Assembly (NCBI GenBank): GCA_900771325.1
Contig: CAAGNN010000071.1
Coordinates: forward strand, 1 to 5,149
Source of the DNA: Kiritimatiellia bacterium
GTDB taxonomy: Bacteria > Verrucomicrobiota > Kiritimatiellia > RFP12 > DVOR01
Length of the DNA stretch: 5,149 nucleotides
Direction of reading: 5' to 3'
Numbering within the stretch: the first letter of the stretch is position 1; each line of letters opens with the position of its first letter. This document shows, in pieces, positions 1-5,145 of the stretch. Made by a program: the position numbers and the translations under genes. The notes under the pieces are model-generated. The model made no database searches. It saw only the letters and a list, made by a program, of their open reading frames with translations, and was not told the origin of the DNA.

Positions 1-139
1 GGGGCGGGTCGGAGGTCAACCCGGGGCGGGTCGGAGGTCAACCCGGGGCGGGTCCACCTCGAACCCGGGGCGGGTCCACCTCGAACCCGGGGCGGGTCGG
101 AGGTCAACCCGGGGCGGGTCCACCTCGAACCCGGGGCGG
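1..139. repeat. 22-bp tandem array with two alternating 7-bp modules (left end outside window)
   Basis: Six perfect 22-bp units start at 1, 23, 45, 67, 89 and 111; a seventh unit begins at 133 and decays after 7 bases. Each unit is a constant 15-mer (AACCCGGGGCGGGTC, read across the unit junction) plus a 7-bp module of one of two kinds: A = GGAGGTC or B = CACCTCG. The order is A-A-B-B-A-B, with no other variant. The constant part holds the inverted repeat ACCCG-GGG-CGGGT. The module cores GAGGT (A) and ACCTC (B) are exact reverse complements at the same position in the unit. Neighbouring unlike units can therefore fold into a 27-nt hairpin with two 5-bp stems separated by a 2x2 internal loop (34-60, 78-104, 100-126); like units form only the inner stem. 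There are no unique spacers, so it is not a CRISPR array. No reading frame of note crosses it. Its function is unknown. Confidence 0.95.
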
Positions 140-159
140 CGGCCTGGCGGAGCAGGCCG
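140..159. repeat. Hairpin-forming inverted repeat next to the tandem array
   Basis: CGGCCTG (140-146) is the exact reverse complement of CAGGCCG (153-159), with the 6-nt loop GCGGAG. It starts immediately after the last decayed array unit. No T-tract follows (next bases GTGCACAACG), so it is not a standard intrinsic terminator for an upstream plus-strand gene. It may be the edge of a larger repeat element or simply a stable GC stem. Confidence 0.55.
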
Positions 160-182
160 GTGCACAACGCTTACCCCACAAC

Positions 183-195
183 GCGCCGGAGGCGC
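183..195. repeat. Short GC hairpin
   Basis: GCGCC (183-187) and GGCGC (191-195) form a perfect 5-bp stem with a GGA loop, just before the second 22-bp repeat. In DNA this GC-rich a stem of this size can arise by chance, so it is recorded as structure only. Confidence 0.3.
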
Positions 196-238
196 ACCTC
201 ACGCGAGCGCAGCGAGCACCTCACGCGAGCGCAGCGAA
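195..238. repeat. Second 22-bp direct repeat (two copies, decayed third)
   Basis: Two copies of a 22-bp unit lie head to tail at 195-216 and 217-238. They are identical except for the last base (G versus A). Each reads CACCTC followed by ACGCGAGCGCAGCGA. A degraded third copy seems to start at 239 (CACCT) and keeps a GCGAGCGAAGCG-like tail to about 265. CGCAGCG (230-236) can pair with CGCTGCG (250-256). The sequence is not the same as the array at 1-139, but the period is the same and the CACCTC string is shared with its B module. Confidence 0.8.
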
Positions 239-262
239 CACCTGCTGTCCGCTGCGAGCGAA

Positions 263-287
263 GCGCGCGCGGCAGGGCGCGCGCGGC
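263..287. repeat. 11-bp alternating GC direct repeat upstream of the -10 box
   Basis: GCGCGCGCGGC occurs at 263-273 and again at 277-287, separated by AGG. Each copy carries a run of alternating G and C, a sequence type able to adopt Z-DNA under negative supercoiling. The pair fills the place where a -35 box would lie for the -10 element at 293-298, so it could be a regulator or sigma contact site. That role is inferred; the repeat itself is plain. Confidence 0.6.
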
Positions 288-289
288 TG

Positions 290-298
290 TGCTATACT
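290..298 (+). promoter_or_regulatory. Extended -10 promoter of the gene cluster
   Basis: TGC followed by TATACT (293-298) matches the extended -10 form TGnTATAAT at all but one of the conserved bases. It is an AT-rich island in very GC-rich surroundings. At a 17-bp spacing the -35 position (about 270-275) reads CGGCAG, which does not resemble TTGACA, as is common for extended -10 promoters. The expected transcription start is around 304-306, directly at the ATG at 307, so the first gene would have an almost leaderless mRNA. No Shine-Dalgarno sequence lies before that ATG. Confidence 0.6.
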
Positions 299-306
299 GT
301 GCGGCT

Positions 307-1272
307 ATGGAACTGGAATTGCTTGAGAAGTTGTGCGGTTTGCATTCGACCCCGGGGGACGAGGGGGAGGTCTTTGAGGCGCTCTTGGCGCAGTGGCGCG
401 CGCAGGGGCTGGATACGCGGCAGTTGGGGGCCTACGCGGTGGTGGCCGAGCCAGGGGAGCGCAAGAAGAGTGACACGATTTTGCTGGTGGCGCACGCCGA
501 TAGTCCCGGGTTTATTGTCGAGGCGGTCTGCTCGCCCACCGAGCTCTCGGTGCTGACGCTGGGGGGCATCCACCCGGCGGGCGGCGAGCGCTTGCGCCTG
601 AAGTGCGCGGCGGGGGAGGTTCTGGGCACCTTGCAGGCGCCGCCGGAGGAGTGGTCGCGGACGATGGCCCTGAAGGTGGTGCTCGATGAGCCGTGCACGG
701 CGGTGGTCAAGGGCGATCGCCTCTGCTGGGCGCGTGCCTGGCAGGTGGCGGAGGGGTGGGTCACTTCGCCCTTCCTGGATAATCGCATTGGTTGCGCCTT
801 GGTGGCGGAGTGGTACGCGCACCATAGCGCGCTCCTAGCCGAGTGCAATGTGGTCTTGGCGGCAACGGCGATGGAAGAGGTGAATGGCTTTGGGGCCAAG
901 GTGCTCGCGCGGGAGGTGAAGGCCGACGCAGTGGTCGTGCTCGATGTCACCTACACCTCCGAGAAGATGGGCGTGGCGATGGACCAGGGCGCGGTGGTCA
1001 CCCTCTCGGACAACTCGGTCCTCCTCTCGCCCGCCCTGCGCGATCGCCTCCTGTCCGCGCCAGTGCCGCTACAGACCGAGGTTTACAACTACGCCGGCAC
1101 CGATGCGCGGGCCTTTCCCGAGGCGGGGTGGCGCGCGCCGGTCTGCCCGGTTTTGCTGGCCACTGAGGGGAACCACTCGCCGAGCGAGGTCGTCTCCGTG
1201 GCCGATCTTGCCGCGTGGCCTAAGGCCGTGGCCGCCGTGGCTCGGGCCCTCTGCGCGCAGCCTATAGTATAA
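307..1272 (+). CDS. M42 family metallo-aminopeptidase
   Basis: A 321-aa protein of the M42 (glutamyl aminopeptidase/endoglucanase-like, TET-type) family: cytosolic dinuclear metal aminopeptidases that remove N-terminal residues from short peptides. All expected active-site residues are visible: H63 and D65 in LVAHADSPG, bridging D158 in FLDNR, catalytic base E190 and ligand E191 in AMEEVNGFGA, D213 in VVVLDVTY, and H290 in GNHSPSEV. The GTDARAF stretch (264-270) is also typical. The usual HxDEIG reads HADSPG here, a mild departure. The length is slightly below the usual 340-360 aa, the loss lying mostly in loops, and there is no signal peptide or membrane segment. The ATG at 307 is chosen because family similarity begins there (LLEKLCGLHSTPGDEG). 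A GTG at 160 in the same frame would add 49 Arg-rich residues encoded by repeat DNA. Third positions in the first two thirds favour G, unlike the C-ending codons of later genes. Substrate specificity cannot be read from the sequence. Confidence 0.88.
   Translation: MELELLEKLCGLHSTPGDEGEVFEALLAQWRAQGLDTRQLGAYAVVAEPGERKKSDTILLVAHADSPGFIVEAVCSPTELSVLTLGGIHPAGGERLRLKCAAGEVLGTLQAPPEEWSRTMALKVVLDEPCTAVVKGDRLCWARAWQVAEGWVTSPFLDNRIGCALVAEWYAHHSALLAECNVVLAATAMEEVNGFGAKVLAREVKADAVVVLDVTYTSEKMGVAMDQGAVVTLSDNSVLLSPALRDRLLSAPVPLQTEVYNYAGTDARAFPEAGWRAPVCPVLLATEGNHSPSEVVSVADLAAWPKAVAAVARALCAQPIV
1263..1268 (+). promoter_or_regulatory. Possible internal -10 element at the end of the aminopeptidase gene
   Basis: TATAGT lies in the last codons of the aminopeptidase gene (CCT ATA GTA TAA). 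ATA and GTA are codons this GC-rich window otherwise avoids, so the A/T run may be kept for a signal. A start about 7 bases downstream would fall near 1275, within the trmJ ribosome binding site. There is no TGn extension and no -35 match, so support is weak. Confidence 0.2.
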
Positions 1273-1280
1273 GGAAGGGG
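1271..1280 (+). promoter_or_regulatory. Ribosome binding site of trmJ
   Basis: The purine run AAGGAAGGGG overlaps the stop codon of the upstream gene and ends 6 bases before the ATG at 1287. It is a good Shine-Dalgarno match and fixes the trmJ start. Confidence 0.75.
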
Positions 1281-1286
1281 TGAACG

Positions 1287-2033
1287 ATGAATCCGCTCGA
1301 TAACATTCACGTGGTGCTCGTGGGCACGCTCTACTCAGGAAACGTCGGGAGCGTCTGCCGCGCGATGGCGAATATGGGGCTGCGCCACCTGACCCTCGCC
1401 GCCCCGCGCATTCTCGATGGTTGGGAGGAGGGGCGCCGCCTGGCCGTCCACGCCACCGATATTCTCGACGCTCGGCGCGAGGTGGCCACCTTCTCCGAGG
1501 CGATTGCCGACTGCGCGGCCGTCATCGGCACCACCGCCCGCGGCGGTCTCTACCGCGCCACGGTCCAGACCCCGCGCGTGATGGCCCCGGAGGTGCTGCG
1601 TCTGGCCGCGCAAGCGCCCGTGGCCATCGTCTTTGGTCGCGAGGATCAGGGGCTGCACAACGACGAGATTGCCCGTTGCACCCACCTCATCCGCATCCCC
1701 GTTGATGAGCACTACCAGAGCCTCAATCTCTCCCAGGCCCTTCTCATCGTGGCCTACGAGCTCTACACCGCCACCGGCACCTACGTCAGCCCCGTGGAGG
1801 AGGCCGTCTCGCTGGCCAGCCAAGCCACCAAGGAGGCCCTGATGCGCAAGTGGCGCCAGGCGATGCTCGACGTGGGCTTTATGGATGAGCAGAAGGCCGA
1901 GCACATGATGCAGGGCTTCCAGCGCATCTTCTCGCGCGGGGTGAAGACCGATCCCGACGCGCGCATTATGCTCGGCGTGGCCCATCAGACCAGTTGGGCC
2001 GGCAAGCACGCCACCGGCGGCGGCGAGGCCTAA
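1287..2033 (+). CDS. trmJ: TrmJ-type tRNA (cytidine/uridine-32) 2'-O-methyltransferase
   Basis: A 248-aa SPOUT (SpoU/TrmH) methyltransferase, 'RNA methyltransferase group 1' (TrmJ). In studied members the enzyme transfers a methyl group from S-adenosylmethionine to the 2'-OH of nucleotide 32 in the tRNA anticodon loop. The three knot motifs are intact: motif 1 GNVGSVCRAMANMGL (18-32) with N19 and catalytic R25; motif 2 IVFGREDQGLHNDE (114-127) with E119; motif 3 SLNLSQALLIVAYEL (145-159) with S145 and N147. The N-terminus NIHVVLVGTLYSGNVGSVCRAM aligns closely with E. coli TrmJ as I remember it. The C-terminal part (about 182-234, LMRKWRQAMLDVGFM through RGVKTDPDARIMLG) corresponds to the TrmJ dimerisation extension, and the total length fits the family. 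It begins 14 bases after the aminopeptidase stop and ends 15 before the next gene. The exact target (C32, U32 or another site) cannot be settled from sequence; the family call is firm. Confidence 0.88.
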   Translation: MNPLDNIHVVLVGTLYSGNVGSVCRAMANMGLRHLTLAAPRILDGWEEGRRLAVHATDILDARREVATFSEAIADCAAVIGTTARGGLYRATVQTPRVMAPEVLRLAAQAPVAIVFGREDQGLHNDEIARCTHLIRIPVDEHYQSLNLSQALLIVAYELYTATGTYVSPVEEAVSLASQATKEALMRKWRQAMLDVGFMDEQKAEHMMQGFQRIFSRGVKTDPDARIMLGVAHQTSWAGKHATGGGEA

Positions 2034-2035
2034 GC

Positions 2036-2040
2036 GGAGG
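2036..2040 (+). promoter_or_regulatory. Ribosome binding site of the MurC-like gene
   Basis: GGAGG (within CGGAGGGC) lies in the 15-base gap after the trmJ stop, 8 bases before the ATG at 2049. This is the strongest Shine-Dalgarno sequence of the cluster. Confidence 0.8.
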
Positions 2041-2048
2041 GCAGCACG

Positions 2049-3341
2049 ATGGCATCCATTCATCTCATTGGCATTGGCGGCGTGGGGATGAGCGCCTTGG
2101 CCCAGGCCTTCCTGGACAAGGGTTGGCAGGTGAGCGGGTCGGACCGCCTCTGCGCCCAGGGCATCGACACGCCCACGCTGCGGACCCTGCGCGGAGAGGG
2201 CGTGCGCCTAACCCCGCAGGATGGCTCGGGCATTGAAGCTGGGCAGGTGGTGGTCTATTCCACGGCCATTGAGGAGGACAACCCCGACCTCGTGGCCGCC
2301 CGGCGCCTGGGTTGCCCCCTCCTTCACCGTGCCGCCGCCCTCGCCAAGCTCGCCGAGGGCCACGAACTCATCGCCGTCACCGGCACCTGCGGCAAATCCT
2401 CGGTGACCGCCCTCCTCGGCCACCTCCTGACCGCCTGCGAACGCGACCCGGCCATCATCAATGGCGCGGAGATCGTGGGCCTGGAGCAGGGCGGCACCCG
2501 CATCGGCTCGGTCCGTGCCTCCGCTTCGCCCACCAGCCTGATGGTGGTGGAGGCCGATGAATCCGACAAGTCCCTGATGGGCCTCTCGCCCCGCCACGTC
2601 ATCGTCACCAACGCCTCCAGCGACCACTTCCCCAAGGCCGAGGCCGAAGCCCTCTTCGGGGCCTTCAAGGCCAAGGCCTCCGGCGTTGTCATCGACACCT
2701 CGGGTCTGCCCCCCGAGCCGCCCCCCACCGGCAGCGGTTGGGAGGCGCGCTTCACCTGGCGCGGCCGGGAATGGGTGCTGCCGATGCCCGGCGCGCACAA
2801 TGTGGCCAACGCCAAGGCCGCGCTCGCAATGGCCCTCGCGCTCGGTTGCCCCGAAGCGGCCTTGGCTGAGGCCCTCGCCTCCTTCCGCGGCATCCGCCGC
2901 CGCCTCGAACGCCACGGCACCTGCGCCGGCGCGGATGTCATCGACGACTACGCCCACAACGTCGAGAAGCTCGCAGCCGCCTGGCAGACCCTGCAGCGGG
3001 CCTTCCCCGCGGGCATCTTTGGCCTCTGGCGGCCGCACGGTTACGCCCCCTTGCGCAAGATGCTCGAGCCGCTCGCGGCGATGTTCAACGCCACCGTGCG
3101 CCCGTGCGACCGGCTCCTCCTCCTGCCGGTCTACGATGCCGGCGGCTCGGCCGACCGCTCCATCTCCTCGGACAATCTCCTCTCGCGCCTGACCTGCCCG
3201 GCCGAAGCGGTGGCCGACCTGGCTGCCGCCGAGGCGCGGTTGCGCGAGCTGGCCCGGCCCGGTACCGCCTTGGTCACCTTCGGCGCGCGTGATCCGGGCT
3301 TGAGCGCCCTCGCCTGCCGCCTTGCCACCCCTCAATCCTAA
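2049..3341 (+). CDS. Divergent MurC-family Mur ligase (UDP-N-acetylmuramate--amino acid ligase-like)
   Basis: A 430-aa, three-domain Mur ligase closest to MurC/Mpl, the ATP-dependent ligases joining L-alanine (MurC) or a recycled peptide (Mpl) to UDP-N-acetylmuramate in the cytoplasm. Domain 1 (1-105) has the UDP-binding start IHLIGIGGVGMSALA, SGSD (29-32) and STAIEEDNPDLVAAR (71-85). Domain 2 has the P-loop GTCGKSS (112-118), EADESD (168-173), TNASSDH (187-193), GAHNVANAKAALA (248-260) and FRGIRRRLE (279-287). Domain 3 has DDYAHN (299-304), RPHGY (328-332), LPVYDAGGSADR (359-370) and TFGARDPG (410-417). Several signatures differ from what I recall as the MurC consensus: GTHGKTT is GTCGKSS, DDYAHHP is DDYAHNV, QPHRYTR is RPHGYAP, and TNxxxDHxD lacks the last D. 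It is also shorter than the usual 450-490 aa, and no other cell-wall gene is adjacent. It may be the organism's MurC, an Mpl-like recycling enzyme or a paralogue with another substrate. The UDP-MurNAc-binding half is well kept, so a muramyl nucleotide substrate is likely (inference). Confidence 0.8.
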   Translation: MASIHLIGIGGVGMSALAQAFLDKGWQVSGSDRLCAQGIDTPTLRTLRGEGVRLTPQDGSGIEAGQVVVYSTAIEEDNPDLVAARRLGCPLLHRAAALAKLAEGHELIAVTGTCGKSSVTALLGHLLTACERDPAIINGAEIVGLEQGGTRIGSVRASASPTSLMVVEADESDKSLMGLSPRHVIVTNASSDHFPKAEAEALFGAFKAKASGVVIDTSGLPPEPPPTGSGWEARFTWRGREWVLPMPGAHNVANAKAALAMALALGCPEAALAEALASFRGIRRRLERHGTCAGADVIDDYAHNVEKLAAAWQTLQRAFPAGIFGLWRPHGYAPLRKMLEPLAAMFNATVRPCDRLLLLPVYDAGGSADRSISSDNLLSRLTCPAEAVADLAAAEARLRELARPGTALVTFGARDPGLSALACRLATPQS

Positions 3342-3348
3342 TCTGACA

Positions 3349-4431
3349 ATGCTCGCCCTCCTCGACGCTTTTCTCGACATTTGGCTGGATATGGCCCCGT
3401 GGCTCCTGCTGGGGTTTGTTATTGCCTTCCTCTGTTCCTACGCACTCAACGAGCACTGGATGCGCCGCCACCTCGGCGGGAGCGGCTGGTTGCCCATCAT
3501 CAAGGCTTCGCTCTTCGGGTTGCCGCTACCTATCTGCTCGTGCGGCGTGCTTTTGGTGGGGTTGGCGATGCGCAAGAATGGCGCGCGCAAGGCCCCCGTC
3601 TGCGCCTTCCTCGCCTCCACCCCGCAGTCGGGCACCGACGCGCTGTTGGTGAGTTGGCCGCTCCTGGGGCCGGTGCTGACTCTGGGCCGCTTCCTCTGCG
3701 CGATGACCTCCGGCCTGGTTTCGGGCGCGCTGGTGCGCTGGTTTGGCATTGCCCAGCCCCCGCCGCAGGAGACCGAGGACCTCAAGGACGACTGTGCCGC
3801 CCTCTGCGCCTGCCACCATCACGACAGCGATCACCCTCACCACGCCGGCGAAGCGCACCACCACGAGTTCGCCGACCGCCGCACCCGCCTGCGCGAGGCC
3901 GCCCGCTACGCCTTTGTCCACCTCCCCGGCGAGGTCGCCCCCTTCCTCTTCCTGGGCGTTCTCTGCGCCGCGCTGCTCGGTCACTTCCTCCCCGAGGGGC
4001 TCCTCCAGGGTCTTCCCCGCGCCGCCGCCTACGCCCTGGCCATCCTCATCGGCATTCCCTCCTACGCCTGTTCGCTGGCCATCGTGCCGGTGGCGGCCGT
4101 CCTCATCGCCCAGGGCCTTCCCCCCGGCGCGGCCTTCATCCTGATGACCTGCGCGCCGACGGTCAACGTGGCCTCCCTCCTCATCCTCAACCGCGAGTTC
4201 GGTTGGCGCACCGTCCTCGCCTTCCTCGCCGGCATCGTCCTGGTGGCGCTTGTCTTTGGCGCGGCGATTGACTGCCTGAGTCCTGCCGCCCTCGCCCTGC
4301 CGCCCTTCTCGACCACCGAGGTCCACGCCCACAACCACAACCACGCGCCGGCCTTCTTCGCCCTGGTCCCGGTGGCGCTCCTCCTCCTGCACGGCTTTGT
4401 GCGGACCCATCTCGGCCACCGCCATGGATGA
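3349..4431 (+). CDS. SO_0444 family Cu/Zn efflux permease with His-rich loop
   Basis: A 360-aa polytopic inner-membrane permease of the DUF318/YraQ-like group, matching the SO_0444 Cu/Zn efflux type. It has two similar membrane halves. The first carries APWLLLGFVIAFLCSYAL (16-33), LPLPICSCG (58-66; C63 and C65) and STPQSGTD (90-97). The second carries VAPFLFLGVLCAALLG (196-211), GIPSYACSLAIVPVAAVL (235-252), TCAPTVNVASLLIL (267-280) and a final pair of helices. The linker at about 133-180 is hydrophilic, with nine His and three Cys (C149, C153, C155; CACHHHDSDHPHH 153-165), a likely metal-binding loop. Further His clusters lie at 326-332 (HAHNHNH) and at the C-terminus (HLGHRHG). The ATG at 3349 lies 7 bases after the MurC-like stop with no Shine-Dalgarno, so translation is probably coupled. 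An in-frame TTG at 3322 would add nine polar residues and overlap the previous gene, and is less likely. No metal-responsive regulator gene is nearby. Export of Cu or Zn is inferred from the family and from the Cys/His content. Confidence 0.85.
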   Translation: MLALLDAFLDIWLDMAPWLLLGFVIAFLCSYALNEHWMRRHLGGSGWLPIIKASLFGLPLPICSCGVLLVGLAMRKNGARKAPVCAFLASTPQSGTDALLVSWPLLGPVLTLGRFLCAMTSGLVSGALVRWFGIAQPPPQETEDLKDDCAALCACHHHDSDHPHHAGEAHHHEFADRRTRLREAARYAFVHLPGEVAPFLFLGVLCAALLGHFLPEGLLQGLPRAAAYALAILIGIPSYACSLAIVPVAAVLIAQGLPPGAAFILMTCAPTVNVASLLILNREFGWRTVLAFLAGIVLVALVFGAAIDCLSPAALALPPFSTTEVHAHNHNHAPAFFALVPVALLLLHGFVRTHLGHRHG

Positions 4432-5116
4432 GCCCACGCTCTTGCGCGCCCGGGCCTTGCTCGGGAACGAGGCGATAGCCCGCCTGGCCGCCGCGCGCAT
4501 CTTGGTCGTGGGGCTTGGGGCCGTGGGCGGCGCGTGCGTCGAGGCCCTCGCCCGCAGCGGGATTGGCCGCCTCTACTTGGTCGATGGCGATGCCTTTGAG
4601 CCCTCCAACCTCAACCGCCAGCCCTTCGCCTCCCTCCCCGCCATCGGCCGCCCCAAGAGCGAGGTCACCTGCGAGCGCCTCCGCCTCATCGCCCCGACCT
4701 GCGCGGCCCAGGCCCAGACCTGCCGCCTCACCGCCGACAATGTCGATCAGCTCCTCGACTGGGCTGCCCCCACGGCCGTGGTCGATGCCATCGATGATGT
4801 TCCCGCCAAGGTCGCCCTCCTCGAATGCGCCCGCCGGCGCGGTCTTCCCGCCTGGTCGGCAATGGGCGCCGCTCGCAAGCTCGATCCCGCCCGTCTCCGC
4901 GTCACCGACCTCGCCAAGACCCAGGTCTGCCCCCTCGCCCGCGCCGTCCGTCAGGCCCTCCGCCGCCGCGGTATCGAGCGCGGTATCCGCGCCGTTTGGT
5001 CCGATGAGCCCCCGCGCCCCCTCGGTCCCAACAACACCCTCGGCTCGCTGATGCCCGTCACCGCCTCCGCCGGCCTCCTCCTCGCCGCCGACCTCCTCTC
5101 CACCCTCACCCGCTAG
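4424..5116 (+). CDS. tcdA: tRNA threonylcarbamoyladenosine dehydratase (TcdA/CsdL)
   Basis: A 230-aa E1-like (ThiF/MoeB/HesA superfamily) protein whose details fit TcdA, which uses ATP to cyclise t6A at tRNA position 37 to ct6A. Visible features: an N-terminal arm with RARALLGNEAIARL (8-21); the nucleotide-binding loop VVGLGAVGG (28-36); LVDGDAFEPSNLNRQ (52-66), with the acidic and Arg residues that contact ATP; GRPKSEV (75-81) with K78; DAIDDVPAKVALL (121-133); SAMGAARKLDPARLRVTDL (145-163), the TcdA-specific counterpart of SMGAGxKLDPTR; and C-terminal GSLMPVTASAGLLLA (207-221). There is no CxxC zinc pair as in ThiF/MoeB, which also favours TcdA. At 230 aa it is shorter than the E. coli enzyme (about 268 aa) but appears complete. 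The ATG at 4424 overlaps the permease end by 8 bases in another frame, with no Shine-Dalgarno, so coupled translation is likely. An in-frame TTG at 4397 would add nine residues without family similarity. Confidence 0.87.
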   Translation: MDEPTLLRARALLGNEAIARLAAARILVVGLGAVGGACVEALARSGIGRLYLVDGDAFEPSNLNRQPFASLPAIGRPKSEVTCERLRLIAPTCAAQAQTCRLTADNVDQLLDWAAPTAVVDAIDDVPAKVALLECARRRGLPAWSAMGAARKLDPARLRVTDLAKTQVCPLARAVRQALRRRGIERGIRAVWSDEPPRPLGPNNTLGSLMPVTASAGLLLAADLLSTLTR

Positions 5117-5124
5117 CGCCCTGC

Positions 5125-5145
5125 GTGGGGACTGCTCGCCCCCAC
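5125..5145 (+). terminator. Possible terminator stem at window edge
   Basis: GTGGGG (5125-5130) and CCCCAC (5140-5145) form a perfect 6-bp stem with a 9-nt loop, starting 9 bases after the tcdA stop. The position suits an end-of-operon terminator, but the next bases are ACCC rather than a T-run and the window stops at 5149, so an intrinsic terminator is not shown. Confidence 0.3.

Noticed and set aside
111..132. tRNA T-arm-like string in the B units (GGGTC, 7 bases, AACCC)
   Set aside because: The T-loop consensus TTCRANY is absent, the stem has a mismatch and no other tRNA arms can be placed around it.
1..139. CRISPR array
   Set aside because: The variable parts are only 7 bp and take just two values; there are no unique spacers and no cas genes.
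1..139. Shine-Dalgarno-like GGAGGT in module A and anti-Shine-Dalgarno-like CACCTC in module B as ribosome-related signals
   Set aside because: No start codon follows at a useful distance and the strings are only 6 bases long; a chance match is the simpler reading.
160..306. N-terminal extension of the aminopeptidase from a GTG at 160
   Set aside because: It would encode an Arg-rich, low-complexity segment from repeat DNA, upstream of the promoter-like box and of all family similarity.
1331..2063. Minus-strand open frames opposite trmJ
   Set aside because: The plus-strand protein has all TrmJ motifs; the minus frames show no motif and no ribosome binding site.
3322..3348. TTG start at 3322 for the permease
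   Set aside because: It overlaps the upstream gene by 20 bases and adds polar residues without family similarity; the ATG at 3349 begins right at the hydrophobic start.
2208..3380. 390-aa minus-strand open frame opposite the MurC-like gene
   Set aside because: It has no recognisable family and is rich in Gly/Ala/Glu; it mirrors a clearly coding plus-strand gene, as is usual at high GC.
3526..4500. 324-aa minus-strand open frame opposite the permease and tcdA start
   Set aside because: It is low-complexity Gly/Glu/Arg-rich sequence crossing two real genes, an antisense shadow of GC-rich coding DNA.
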